From Kaustia mangrovi (GTDB taxonomy: Bacteria > Pseudomonadota > Alphaproteobacteria > Rhizobiales > Im1): DNA of 64,000 bases. This document shows, piece by piece, positions 32,555-41,503 of this stretch. Made by a program: the position numbers and the translations under genes. A model generated the notes under the pieces. It was not told the origin of the DNA and did not search any database. It worked only from the letters and a program-made list of their open reading frames with translations. Every line of letters begins with the position of its first letter. The first letter of the stretch is position 1. The stretch spans positions 2,656,501-2,720,500 of the forward strand of contig NZ_CP058214.1 in assembly GCF_015482775.1 (NCBI RefSeq), written 5' to 3'.

Positions 32555-33042
32555 GCCGGCCGATGGCGTCGGTCGTGGTCGAGCGCGCGACGCCGGGCCA
32601 GATCACCCTCTTGACCGCATTGCACCGCCACTGTTTCCAGAAGAGCTGGTCTGCGGCGGAGTTCGCCCGCCTGATGGCCATGCCGGGCGCGCTCGCGCTT
32701 CTCGCGCGCGCCGGGCCGGATGCGCCGGCGGCGGGCCTGCTTCTGGCGCGCGTGGCCGGCGACGAGGCGGAGATTCTCACCGTCGGGGTCATGCCCGCCG
32801 CGCGGCGCCGGGGGCTTGGCCGGGCGCTCCTGGAGGCGGCCGCGGACCGCCTCGCCGGCGAGGGCGCCGGGGCGCTCTTCATCGAGGTCGCGGTCACCAA
32901 TGACGGCGCGCTCGGCCTCTATCGCGGACTGGGATTCGAGGAGGTCGGGCGGCGCGCGGACTATTACGATCTCGGCGGCGGGCGCCGCGAGGATGCGCTC
33001 GTCATGCGGCTCGCATTGCCGGGCCCGGCGATGCGGGCATAA
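32551..33042 (+). CDS. rimI: Ribosomal protein S18-alanine N-acetyltransferase RimI (GNAT)
   Basis: GNAT acetyltransferase that modifies the N-terminus of ribosomal protein S18. The 163-residue protein has ILTVGVMPAARRRGLGRALLEAA (acetyl-CoA-binding motif A), LFIEVAVTNDGALGLYRGLGFEEVGRR and DYYDLGGG-EDALVM, which together are typical of RimI. The GTG start overlaps the tsaB stop and has GGGAGGGG upstream. ATG 32563 is an alternative start giving a slightly shorter protein. Confidence 0.92.
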   Translation: MSRPMASVVVERATPGQITLLTALHRHCFQKSWSAAEFARLMAMPGALALLARAGPDAPAAGLLLARVAGDEAEILTVGVMPAARRRGLGRALLEAAADRLAGEGAGALFIEVAVTNDGALGLYRGLGFEEVGRRADYYDLGGGRREDALVMRLALPGPAMRA

Positions 33043-33151
33043 CCGGCGCGCGGACATTGCGTGCCCGGGCCTGACTTCCTATACCTTTCAGGAACGATCG
33101 GACCCCGGGAACCGCGCTCCGCGACGCGGCCAGGGCCAACGGGACGAGGTC

Positions 33152-33583
33152 ATGACGAACCAGATCGAAAAGCTCTGCCTGAAGAAGGGCATGCGCATGA
33201 CCGAGCAGCGCCGGGTCATCGCGCGCGTGATCGCGGACGCCACCGACCACCCCGATGTCGAGGAGCTCCACCGGCGCGCGGCCGCCATCGACGACCGCAT
33301 CTCGATCGCCACCGTCTACCGCACCGTCAAGCTGTTCGAGGATGCGGGCATTCTGGAACGGCACGATTTCCGCGACGGGCGCTCGCGCTACGAGCCCGCG
33401 CCGGACAAGCATCACGATCACCTGATCGATATCGATTCCGGCGACGTGATCGAGTTCCGCAACGAGGAGATCGAGCGCCTCCAGGAGGCGATAGCGCGGC
33501 GGCACGGCTACAAGCTGGTCGACCATCGGCTGGAGCTCTATTGCGTACCGCTCGACGAGATGCCTGACGAGGAGGACACCTGA
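33152..33583 (+). CDS. fur: Fur-family metalloregulator (Fur/Mur)
   Basis: Metal-dependent repressor, 143 residues. The winged helix holds MTEQRRVIARVIADATDHPDVEELHRRAA and ISIATVYRTVKLFEDAGIL. The metal-binding and dimerisation half has HHDHLIDIDSGDVIEF and HGYKLVDHRLELYCV. In many alphaproteobacteria the gene at this place (tsaB-rimI-fur-plsC-miaB) is a Fur that often senses manganese (called Mur). The cysteine pairs for a structural zinc are missing, as is usual there. Which metal it senses cannot be read from sequence. A second member of the family, Irr, lies at 58.3 kb. Confidence 0.92.
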   Translation: MTNQIEKLCLKKGMRMTEQRRVIARVIADATDHPDVEELHRRAAAIDDRISIATVYRTVKLFEDAGILERHDFRDGRSRYEPAPDKHHDHLIDIDSGDVIEFRNEEIERLQEAIARRHGYKLVDHRLELYCVPLDEMPDEEDT

Positions 33584-33612
33584 GCGCCGCCAGCGCTCCG
33601 GGACCGTCGCCC

Positions 33613-34470
33613 ATGGGAACCTTGCGCGCCTTCGCCATCCTCGCCACGCTCACGCTCGTGACGCCGCCGCTGATGGTGCTGCAGTGGGTCCTGGTGAAGA
33701 CCGGGGCCGGTTTCGCGCGGCGCCTGCCCCATCTCTATCACCGCGGGGTGGCGCGCCTTCTGGGGCTCGGGATCGCGGTGGTGGGCACGCCGGTCGCCTC
33801 CGGGCCCTGCCTCATGGCGGCGAACCATTCCTCCTGGCTCGACATCGTCGTGCTCAGCGCGGTCGCGCCGGTCTCCTTCGTGTCCAAGCGCGAGGTGGGC
33901 TCCTGGCCGATCTTCGGCACCTTCGCCAGGCTCCAGCGCACCGTCTTCATCGACCGTACGCGGCGGACGGCCACCGGCCAGTTCCGCGACGAGATGCAGG
34001 CCCGTCTCGCCTCCGGCGACACGCTCGTGCTGTTTCCGGAGGGCACGTCCAGCGACGGCAACCGCGTCCTGCCCTTCAAGAGCGCGCTGATGGGCGCGGC
34101 CGAGCGCACGGTCGGCGCGGATGAGCATCACGTTCCCGTCCAGCCGGTCACGGTCGCCTATACCGGGCTTCAGGGCCTGCCCATGGGCCGTGCCCGCCGG
34201 CCCTTCTTCACCTGGTATGGCGACATGGACCTCGCCCCCCATCTGTGGGAGGCTCTCAAGCTCGGGCCCGTCGACGTCACCGTGGTGCTGCACGAGCCCG
34301 TGACCGTGGACGATTGCGGCAGCCGCAAGGCGCTGGCCGCCCATTGCGAGGCGGCGGTCCGCCACGGCCTCGTCGGCGCCTTGACGGGCGGTGTGGAGGC
34401 CGATGCGCTCAGGAGCGGGCTTGACGCCGCGCCGCCAGAGGTGAAAAGGAAGGCGCCAGTAAACGCCTGA
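33613..34470 (+). CDS. plsC: 1-acyl-sn-glycerol-3-phosphate acyltransferase (PlsC family)
   Basis: Adds the second acyl chain to lysophosphatidic acid to give phosphatidic acid at the inner membrane. The 285-residue protein has an N-terminal hydrophobic segment (about 8-28), the catalytic H72-x4-D77 (NHSSWLD), FVSKREVGSWPIFG, FIDRTRR, the substrate motif FPEGTSSDGN and PVQPVTVAY. OlsA of ornithine-lipid synthesis is a close relative, so that role cannot be fully excluded given olsB in the window. It lies 29 bp after fur. Confidence 0.9.
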   Translation: MGTLRAFAILATLTLVTPPLMVLQWVLVKTGAGFARRLPHLYHRGVARLLGLGIAVVGTPVASGPCLMAANHSSWLDIVVLSAVAPVSFVSKREVGSWPIFGTFARLQRTVFIDRTRRTATGQFRDEMQARLASGDTLVLFPEGTSSDGNRVLPFKSALMGAAERTVGADEHHVPVQPVTVAYTGLQGLPMGRARRPFFTWYGDMDLAPHLWEALKLGPVDVTVVLHEPVTVDDCGSRKALAAHCEAAVRHGLVGALTGGVEADALRSGLDAAPPEVKRKAPVNA

Positions 34471-34542
34471 GCCTCCGGGCCGTCACGGAAATGACGGCGA
34501 AACCGGACCAGACTGACCATACCGGACCCCGAGCGAGCGCCC

Positions 34543-35937
34543 ATGAAGGCCGAAACGAAGAAAGTGTTCATCAAGACCTATGGCTGCCAGATGAACGTCT
34601 ACGATTCCGAACGGATGAGCGACGTCCTGGCGCCCATGGGCTTCGAGGAGACCGACGGGCCGGAGAATGCCGATCTGGTGATCCTCAACACCTGCCATAT
34701 CCGCGAGAAGGCGGCGGAGAAGGTCTATTCGGAGATCGGCCGCATCCGCCAGCACAAGGAGGCGCGCGCCGCCGATGGCAAGCGCACGCTGGTCGCGGTC
34801 GCCGGCTGCGTCGCGCAGGCGGAGGGCGAGGAGATCGTGCGCCGCGCGCCCGCCGTCGACCTCGTCTTCGGGCCGCAGACCTATCACCGCCTGCCGCAGA
34901 TCGTCGCGCGCGCGGTGAAGGGCCATGAGCCCGTCGTGGAGACGGAGTTTCCGGCGGAGGACAAGTTCGATCATCTCGCCGCCGCCCCGCGCGAGCGCAC
35001 CATCGCGCGCGGCGTGACAGCCTTCGTGACCATCCAGGAGGGCTGCGACAAGTTCTGCACCTTCTGTGTCGTGCCCTATACGCGCGGCGCGGAGCTCTCC
35101 CGGCCCGTCTCGCGCATCGAGGCGGATGTGCGCCGGCTGGCGGAGGCGGGCGTGCGCGAGGTGACGCTGCTCGGCCAGAACGTCAACGCCTATCACGGCG
35201 AGGGGCCGGACGGGCGCGACTGGTCGCTCGGCCGGCTGCTTCAGCGCCTGTCGGAGATCGACGGGATCGAGCGGCTGCGCTATACGACCAGCCACCCCCG
35301 CGACATGGACGACGAGCTGATCGCCGCCCACGCCGACAATCCGAAGGTGATGCCCTATCTCCACCTGCCGGTGCAGTCGGGCTCCGACCGGGTGCTCAAG
35401 GCCATGAACCGCAAGCACACGGCCGGGACCTATCTGGAGATCGTCGAGCGGATCCGTGCCGGCCGGCCCGACATCGCCCTGTCGTCGGACTTCATCGTCG
35501 GCTTTCCCGGCGAGACGGAGGCCGATTTCGAGGCGACGCTCGCGCTGGTGCGCGCGGTCGGCTATGCGCAGGCCTATTCGTTCAAATACAGCCCCCGGCC
35601 CGGCACCCCGGCGGCGGAGATGGACAGCCAGGTGCCCGAGGCGGCCAGCGCGGAACGCCTGGCCGCGCTCCAGGCGCTGCTCGCCGACCAGCAGCGGGCC
35701 TTCAACGAGGCCTGCATCGGGCGGGAGATGGATATTCTGCTGGAGAAGCCCGGCCGCCGGCCGGGGCAGCTCGTCGGCCGGTCGCCCTATCTGCAGGCCG
35801 TGCATGTCGCCGGCGGGGACGCGGCGATCGGCGAAATGGCGCGCGTGCGCGTCAAGAGTATTGGCGCAAACAGCCTTTCGGCTGATATTGTGGGCGGGCA
35901 GGCCGAATCACCTGCCTGCTCCGCCTTGACCGCTTGA
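34543..35937 (+). CDS. miaB: tRNA-2-methylthio-N6-dimethylallyladenosine synthase MiaB
   Basis: Radical SAM methylthiotransferase acting on i6A37 of tRNAs. The 464-residue protein has the N-terminal UPF0004 domain with its cluster cysteines in [21 protein letters not shown] and [11 protein letters not shown]. The radical SAM motif is CDKFCTFC. The methylthio blocks [30 protein letters not shown] and [12 protein letters not shown] follow, and a C-terminal TRAM domain closes it. Start ATG with a normal context. It is followed 14 bp later by phoH. Confidence 0.97.
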   Translation: MKAETKKVFIKTYGCQMNVYDSERMSDVLAPMGFEETDGPENADLVILNTCHIREKAAEKVYSEIGRIRQHKEARAADGKRTLVAVAGCVAQAEGEEIVRRAPAVDLVFGPQTYHRLPQIVARAVKGHEPVVETEFPAEDKFDHLAAAPRERTIARGVTAFVTIQEGCDKFCTFCVVPYTRGAELSRPVSRIEADVRRLAEAGVREVTLLGQNVNAYHGEGPDGRDWSLGRLLQRLSEIDGIERLRYTTSHPRDMDDELIAAHADNPKVMPYLHLPVQSGSDRVLKAMNRKHTAGTYLEIVERIRAGRPDIALSSDFIVGFPGETEADFEATLALVRAVGYAQAYSFKYSPRPGTPAAEMDSQVPEAASAERLAALQALLADQQRAFNEACIGREMDILLEKPGRRPGQLVGRSPYLQAVHVAGGDAAIGEMARVRVKSIGANSLSADIVGGQAESPACSALTA

Positions 35938-35951
35938 GGAGGTAAGAGGCA

Positions 35952-36971
35952 TTGAGCCCGGCTCTGATCACGGGTGAGACCTGGGATAACGGCACGCGGC
36001 CGGAGACGGCGAACGAGGACACGCTGATCCTGGCTTTCGAGGACAACCGGCTGCTTCCCGCGTTGTTCGGCGAGCATGACGAGCATCTGGCACTGATCGA
36101 GGACCGTCTCGACATCGAGGCGACGCCGCGCGGCAACAGGGTTGCGCTGCGCGGTGGGGCACAGGCTTGCGAGATCGCACGCCAGGTCCTGGTCAATCTC
36201 TATGGCCGGCTGGAGCGCGGCCTGGAGGTCAATCGCGGCGAGGTCGAGGGCCAGGTCAAGCTGGTGCGCGGGCGCGCCCGCGGCGAGGGCGAGGCCGACG
36301 CCTCGATCCGGACCCGCCGCAAGGTCATCACGCCGCGCTCCCATACGCAGGGCCGCTATATCCGCGCGCTCAAGACCCATCAGCTCGTCTTCGGCACCGG
36401 CCCGGCCGGCACCGGCAAGACCTATCTGGCCGTGGCGACGGCGGCGGCCGCGCTGGCCGCCGGCGAGGTCGACCGGATCATCCTGTCGCGCCCCGCGGTG
36501 GAGGCGGGCGAGCGGCTGGGCTTCCTGCCCGGCGACATGAAGGAGAAGGTCGATCCCTATCTCCGTCCGCTCTACGACGCGCTCTACGACGTGACGCCCG
36601 GCAATCTGGTGGCGCGCGGCATGGCCGACGGGACCATCGAGATCGCGCCGCTCGCCTTCATGCGCGGGCGTACCCTGTCGTCGGCCTTCGTGATCCTCGA
36701 CGAGGCGCAGAACACGACGCCGCAGCAGATGAAGATGTTCCTGACCCGGCTCGGCGAGGGCAGCCGCATGGCGGTGACCGGCGATCCCAGCCAGATCGAC
36801 CTGCCGCCGGGAGCCGTCTCGGGGCTCGCCGATGCCGTGACGCGACTTGACGGCGTGGACGGCATTTCCCATGTGGCGTTCAGCAAGGTGGATATTGTGC
36901 GCCACCCGCTCGTCACGCGGATCGTGGACGCTTACGAGAGCGGCGAACGCAAGGCCCCGGAAAACGGATGA
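35952..36971 (+). CDS. PhoH-family ATPase
   Basis: Cytoplasmic P-loop ATPase of 339 residues with an N-terminal KH-like region and the PhoH domain from about residue 130. Visible motifs are THQLVFGTGPAGTGKTYLAV (Walker A), LSRPAVEAGERLGFLPGDM, FVILDEAQNTTPQQMKMFLTR (Walker B) and AVTGDPSQIDLP. It starts with TTG: the strong AGGAGG lies about 10 bases before it, and no ATG precedes the conserved region. The phoH-ybeY pairing links the family to RNA/ribosome metabolism, but its precise role is unproven. Confidence 0.92.
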   Translation: MSPALITGETWDNGTRPETANEDTLILAFEDNRLLPALFGEHDEHLALIEDRLDIEATPRGNRVALRGGAQACEIARQVLVNLYGRLERGLEVNRGEVEGQVKLVRGRARGEGEADASIRTRRKVITPRSHTQGRYIRALKTHQLVFGTGPAGTGKTYLAVATAAAALAAGEVDRIILSRPAVEAGERLGFLPGDMKEKVDPYLRPLYDALYDVTPGNLVARGMADGTIEIAPLAFMRGRTLSSAFVILDEAQNTTPQQMKMFLTRLGEGSRMAVTGDPSQIDLPPGAVSGLADAVTRLDGVDGISHVAFSKVDIVRHPLVTRIVDAYESGERKAPENG

Positions 36972-37008
36972 GAGCGCCTGTGGCCCGTTGAGGCGAGCGC
37001 TGGAGACG

Positions 37009-37518
37009 ATGGACCTCGATATATTGGTTGAACAGGACGGCTGGACGCGGCTGGAGGCGCCCGAGGCGCTGGCGCGTGCCGCCGTCGGCGCCGCCCTGAC
37101 GGTCGCGGGGCTGGACCCGGACGGCGATATCGAGCTTTGCGTGCGGTTTGCGGGCGACGACGAGGTCGCCGGGCTCAACGGCACCTATCGCGGCAAGCCC
37201 CGTCCCACCAATGTGCTGTCCTTTCCCGCCGATGGCGGGCCGGTCGCCGATGGCGCACCGAGGCTCCTCGGCGACATCGTTCTGGCCGACGGCGTGATCG
37301 CCCGCGAGGCCGAGGCGCAGGGAAAACCGTTGGCAACCCATGCGTGTCATCTTATCGTTCATGGAACGTTGCATCTTCTCGGCTACGATCATGAGGACGA
37401 CGCCTCGGCGGAGATCATGGAGGCGCTGGAAGTGAAGGCGCTCGCGGCGCTTGGCCTGCCCGATCCCTACGGGGATCCGCAGCAGGCCGGCACGGCGTCC
37501 CCGCTCCCGGCACATTGA
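37009..37518 (+). CDS. ybeY: Endoribonuclease YbeY
   Basis: Zinc-dependent RNase needed for 16S rRNA 3'-end maturation and ribosome quality control. The 169-residue protein carries the metal motif HGTLHLLGYDHEDD (three histidines) plus PTNVLSFP and LLGDIVLADGVI. The ATG at 37009 fits the conserved N-terminus (MDLDILVEQDGW). The frame is open further upstream inside phoH without family similarity. phoH is 37 bp upstream and the corC gene 9 bp downstream. Confidence 0.95.
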   Translation: MDLDILVEQDGWTRLEAPEALARAAVGAALTVAGLDPDGDIELCVRFAGDDEVAGLNGTYRGKPRPTNVLSFPADGGPVADGAPRLLGDIVLADGVIAREAEAQGKPLATHACHLIVHGTLHLLGYDHEDDASAEIMEALEVKALAALGLPDPYGDPQQAGTASPLPAH

Positions 37519-37527
37519 CTGCACATC

Positions 37528-38627
37528 ATGGACGACGACCCCCAATCTACCACCAACCTTCCCGTACCCGTCGCCGACCGCTCCGGGGCGAACGGGCACG
37601 ATGACCGTTCGGGCCTTGCTCATGTCTGGCAACGGCTGAGGACCCTGCTCGGCCATGGGGAAGGAACCTCCTTCCGGCAGAGCCTGGAGGGCATGATCGA
37701 GCAGCACGAGCATGCCGGGACCGGCGCGGAGGTCACGCCGGAAGCCCGCTCCATGCTGCTGAACATCCTGGAGTTCTCCGGGCTGCGCGTCGACGACGTT
37801 ATGGTGCCGCGCGCCGACATCATCTCCATCGACGAGATGGCGCCGGTGAGCGAGCTTCTGGCGCTGTTCGCCGACGCCAACCATTCGCGCCTGCCGGTCT
37901 ATCGCGAGACGCTCGACGAGCCCGTCGGCATGGTCCACATCAAGGACCTTCTGAGCTGGCTTGCCCGGTCCGGCGCGCCGTCCGGCAACGGCAAGGACGG
38001 GGGGAAGATGCCGGCAAGCGGCCTCCCGAACAGCTGGCGCTCGGCGAGGCCTCGCTCTCCATGCCGCTCAAGCAGACCGGCCTCGTCCGCGAGATCCTGT
38101 TCGTGCCGCCCTCCATGCCGGCCGCGGACCTTCTGGTGAAGATGCAGTCGACGCGCAACCACATGGCGATCGTGGTCGACGAATATGGCGGCACGGACGG
38201 GCTGGTCTCCATCGAGGATATCGTGGAGGAGATCGTGGGCGACATCGCCGACGAGCACGACGAGGAAGGCCCGATGGTGCGCGCTGCCGAGGACGGCGTC
38301 TATATCGCGGATGCGCGCGCGCCCATCGAGGAGCTCGAGGAGCTCCTGCATGTGGACCTCCTGCCCGACGAGCGCGAGGAGGATGTCGACACGCTGGGCG
38401 GCCTCATGTTCTCGCTGCTGGGCCGCGTGCCGGTGCGCGGCGAGCTCGTGCGCCATGGCGGCGGGCTCGAATTCGAGGTGCTGGAGGGCGATCCGCGGCG
38501 CCTGAAGAAGATCAGGATCCACACCAACCCGCCGCCGCGCGCCGGGGCACGGCGCACCCAGGCGCCCCAGTCCGCCCAGCCGGCCCGCAGCGCGGCCGGG
38601 CAGGAGGCCGATACCGGCAGCCCGTGA
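37528..38627 (+). pseudogene. corC: CorC/hemolysin C-family protein (CBS pair plus transporter-associated domain), broken by a -1 base frameshift
   Basis: The gene at this place is normally an intact CBS-domain protein of the CorC type, implicated in Mg/Co homeostasis. Here one reading frame covers 37528 to about 38004 ([50 protein letters not shown]). The rest, in another frame, runs from about 38005 to 38627 ([61 protein letters not shown]). The switch is in a run of six G (37999-38004). A seventh G would join the frames without a gap. Both halves are fully conserved, so this is a recent event, a sequencing error or frameshifting rather than an old pseudogene. Confidence 0.85.
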
Positions 38628-38761
38628 TGCGGCGCGCGACATAACCGCGCCACACATTCCGCCCATGTCCTTGTATAGTGCGCGTGATTCGCGGGCCGGC
38701 GGCCCCGTGCCTCGCGCATGCGGGAGTTGGCGCGCTTTCGGGAAGGGCGAACACACCCCTT

Positions 38762-38806
38762 CTTCAATCGGACTCGATTGAAGCGCCAAAAGCGGATCGA
38801 GTCCGA
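38762..38806. promoter_or_regulatory. Two overlapping, mutually exclusive hairpins upstream of lnt
   Basis: CTTCAATCG-GACT-CGATTGAAG (38762-38783) overlaps a second perfect inverted repeat, TCGGACTCGAT (38768-38778) with ATCGAGTCCGA (38796-38806). Only one can form at a time. It lies in the 287-bp gap between corC and lnt. There is no U-run. It may be a repeat element or a leader structure. Confidence 0.45.
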
Positions 38807-38914
38807 AGTGCCAGAGCGACGTGTCTCGCGTCCGACAGGACCGGGTCGTTCTGGTGGAGTGCGAACGGATCCATTGGCAGTCGGGTCGGTCCGGCGTCAG
38901 GCATCAGGGGCTGG

Positions 38915-40546
38915 ATGAACGCAATCGCGGCGAAACTCGGTCGGCTCACGGGGTGGCGGCGCTTGCTCGTGGCCGCGCTTCTTGGCTGTCTCGCCGCGTT
39001 TGCCATGCCACCGGCCGATCTCTGGGCCGCCCTCATCGTCGCCATGACCGCGATGGTCTGGCTCCTCGACGGCGCATCCGCCGGCGGCGTGTCGCGCGGC
39101 CGTGCCATGCGACGCGCCTTCGGCGTGGGCTGGGCGTTCGGCTTCGGCTATTTCCTCGTCGGCCTCGTCTGGATGGCGGAGGCCTTCCTGGTCGATGCCG
39201 ATCAGTTCGCCTGGATGATCCCCTTCGCCGTCACGGCGCTGCCGGCGGGGCTGGCGGTGTTCTGGGGCGCGGGTGCGGCGCTCGCCATGGTCTCGTGGCG
39301 CCCCGGGCCGGGGCGGATCTTCGCGCTGGCCGCGGCCCTGGCCGCGACGGAATGGCTGCGCGGCCACATCTTCACGGGCTTTCCCTGGAACGCGCCGGGC
39401 TATGCTGTCGCGGGACTTGCGCCCCTGTCGCAGCTCGCCGCCCTTGTCGGCGTCTACGGGCTGAGCCTGCTCGTCGTGCTGGTCGCGGCGACGCCGGCCC
39501 TTCTCGCCGACCGGCCGGCGCGCGCCGTGCCGAGGATTTCCGTTGTCGTCGCAGCCATGCTGCTCGTCGCGGCCGGCTGGGCGTTCGGAGACCGTCGGCT
39601 CGCCGCCGCGCGCGACGGGGGTGCCGGCGGGCCCATGCTGCGCATCGTCCAACCCTCCATCCCCCAGCGCGACAAATGGAAACCGGAGCTTCGCGCGGAT
39701 ATCTTCGCGCGCTATCTGGCGCTGTCGAACAAGCCGACCGCACAGGCGCCGGGCGGCCTGCGCGATATCGACGTGCTGATCTGGCCGGAGAGCGCCATTC
39801 CCTTCCTGCTGGAGGAGCGGCCCGACGCCCTGCGCGCCGTGGCGTCGCTCCTGCCGGACGGTACGGTGCTGATCACCGGCGCCATCCGGCGCGAGGCGAC
39901 TGGCACGGCGGTCGATGCGCGCTCGCGCCTCTATAACAGCGTCCTCGTGCTCGACGATGCGGCCTCGGTGCGCGGCCGCTACGACAAGTGGCACCTCGTG
40001 CCTTTCGGCGAATATCTGCCGTTCGAGCGCTGGCTCGAACCGCTGGGGTTCCGCCAGCTCGTCACGGTGCCCCTGAGCTTCTCCTTCGGCGAGGGCCCGG
40101 AGACGCTCGATGTCGACGGCCTTCCCCCGGTCGGCCCGCTCATCTGCTACGAGGCGATCTTCCCGGGCCGCGTCACCGATCCGGGACGGCGGCCGGGATG
40201 GCTGCTCAATGTCACCAACGATGCCTGGTTCGGGACCTCGATGGGCCCCTATCAGCACTTTGCTCAGGCGCGCTTTCGTGCCATAGAGGAGGGGCTTGCC
40301 CTGGTCCGTGCGGCCAATACGGGCATATCGGGTATCGTCGACCCCTATGGCCGGGTCGAACGGCGGCTCGGTCTCAATCAGACGGGCGTGATCGACGGTC
40401 CATTGCCCCGTGCGCTGGAGCCGACGGTCTATTCGCGAATCGGCGATTGGGGACTTCTGGCGCTGGTCATCGCGGCCTGGGCACTCGCCCGAGGGTTGCC
40501 GGCGCCGAACCGGAGAGAGCCGCCCACCCCTTCCAGGGTGGGTTAA
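38915..40546 (+). CDS. lnt: Apolipoprotein N-acyltransferase Lnt
   Basis: Adds the third acyl chain to the N-terminal cysteine of lipoproteins in the inner membrane. The 543-residue protein has about six N-terminal hydrophobic helices (to ~residue 220) and a C-terminal nitrilase domain. Its catalytic triad is E292 (WPESAIPF), K358 (YDKWHLVPFGEYLPF) and C411 (ICYEAIFP), the same order and spacing as E. coli Lnt. TGFPWNAPGY marks the membrane half. The ATG at 38915 fits the conserved start. The frame is open to 38678 but has no family match. The preceding corC is the usual partner. Confidence 0.96.
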   Translation: MNAIAAKLGRLTGWRRLLVAALLGCLAAFAMPPADLWAALIVAMTAMVWLLDGASAGGVSRGRAMRRAFGVGWAFGFGYFLVGLVWMAEAFLVDADQFAWMIPFAVTALPAGLAVFWGAGAALAMVSWRPGPGRIFALAAALAATEWLRGHIFTGFPWNAPGYAVAGLAPLSQLAALVGVYGLSLLVVLVAATPALLADRPARAVPRISVVVAAMLLVAAGWAFGDRRLAAARDGGAGGPMLRIVQPSIPQRDKWKPELRADIFARYLALSNKPTAQAPGGLRDIDVLIWPESAIPFLLEERPDALRAVASLLPDGTVLITGAIRREATGTAVDARSRLYNSVLVLDDAASVRGRYDKWHLVPFGEYLPFERWLEPLGFRQLVTVPLSFSFGEGPETLDVDGLPPVGPLICYEAIFPGRVTDPGRRPGWLLNVTNDAWFGTSMGPYQHFAQARFRAIEEGLALVRAANTGISGIVDPYGRVERRLGLNQTGVIDGPLPRALEPTVYSRIGDWGLLALVIAAWALARGLPAPNRREPPTPSRVG

Positions 40547-40644
40547 TTTAGCGATTACAAGGCGATAAGGATTGGTTAGTGAACTTGGATATCTTTGGTT
40601 TGCATCGCTTGAAAACCTATACTAGCTTACCTTTCGCCATCTGC

Positions 40645-40681
40645 TATACAATCGTGTCGTGTAAGCAATCAAACGTTTACA
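40645..40681 (+). promoter_or_regulatory. AT-rich control region of the HTH gene, with inverted repeat
   Basis: In the 191-bp gap before the HTH gene the sequence turns AT-rich. There is a -10-like TATACAAT (40645-40652) without an obvious -35, followed by TGTAAGC-N8-GTTTACA (40660-40681), an imperfect 22-bp inverted repeat. A palindrome just downstream of the -10 would suit autorepression by the HTH protein. This is inference only. Confidence 0.4.
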
Positions 40682-40737
40682 AACGCCTGCAGGGGGCGTC
40701 ATAGTCAGACCGGGGGCGGTCGGTCTGAGGGGCAAGT

Positions 40738-41157
40738 ATGGTCAAGAGGAATCCGAACCCTATTGATGTCCATGTCGGCAGTCGGGTGCGCATGCGCCGG
40801 ATGTTGATCGGCATGAGTCAGGAAAGGCTGGGCGAACAGCTCGGGCTCACCTTCCAGCAGGTTCAGAAATACGAGAAGGGATCCAACCGCGTCAGCGCGA
40901 GCCGTCTCTACCAGATGGCCAAGATCCTCGGTGTGCCGGTCCAGTATTTCTTCGAGGGCCTGCCGCAGGAATCGGTCGGCAATTACGAGGCTGGCTTCGC
41001 GGAGAGCGCGGGCGAACCGACGATCATGAACTTTCTGACCAGCTCGGAAGGTCTCCAGCTCAACAAGGCCTTCACGCAGATTGCCGATGTGTCCGTTCGG
41101 CGCAAGGTCGTGGAGCTCGTCAGAGCGATCGCGGGCGATCGGCACGAACACGACTGA
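40738..41157 (+). CDS. XRE-family helix-turn-helix regulator (PraR-like)
   Basis: DNA-binding protein of 139 residues, conserved just before metK in alphaproteobacteria. The HTH covers about residues 13-68 (VGSRVRMRRMLIGMSQERLGEQLGLT, QQVQKYEKGSNRVSASRLYQMAK). The C-terminal ~65 residues (SSEGLQLNKAFTQIADVSVRRKVVELVRAI) look like a dimerisation helix bundle. Rhizobium PraR, which represses quorum-sensing and biofilm genes, is of this type. Whether that role applies here is unknown. The start ATG has no strong RBS. The upstream AT-rich region may be its own operator. Confidence 0.88.
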   Translation: MVKRNPNPIDVHVGSRVRMRRMLIGMSQERLGEQLGLTFQQVQKYEKGSNRVSASRLYQMAKILGVPVQYFFEGLPQESVGNYEAGFAESAGEPTIMNFLTSSEGLQLNKAFTQIADVSVRRKVVELVRAIAGDRHEHD

Positions 41158-41503
41158 CCGCCGGAAGCGGAGACCCTACCCGGGTTCCGCTCGCGGTCTT
41201 GCCCCTGCCGTGCTTGGCGCTTGACCCGGTCCCCGTTCCTTGCCAGAACACCGTCGCTCCATCTGCGGCCTCGGGCGCTGGGGCCTGCCGTCTGCGCCCG
41301 CCGGGATGCAGGGGCTGTCGGGTTCGAATTGACTTGAAACGGCGTCCCGCCAGATCGGATAATTCGGCCTTGTTCGAGGGTCGGGGCGGCTCAGCCGCGT
41401 CCGACGGGACAGGACGGCGGTCCAGATGGTGGAGCGCCGCGGCCCGCCGGGCGAGGGACGCTCCGGGCGGCATGTCGGTCAATTCGATGGAGCGGAGTCC
41501 CCC
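41158..41503. other. Intergenic region between the HTH gene and metK
   Basis: The 346-bp gap holds no recognisable gene. I looked for a SAM riboswitch before metK and did not recognise any of the SAM-II, SAM-V or SAM/SAH layouts. TTGACT at 41329 is not followed by a -10 at proper distance. A GGAG is 7-10 bases before the GTG start of metK. Confidence 0.5.

Noticed and set aside
41158-41503. SAM riboswitch upstream of metK
   Set aside because: I could not recognise the conserved core or pseudoknot pairing of SAM-II, SAM-V or SAM/SAH classes. A covariance search would be decisive.
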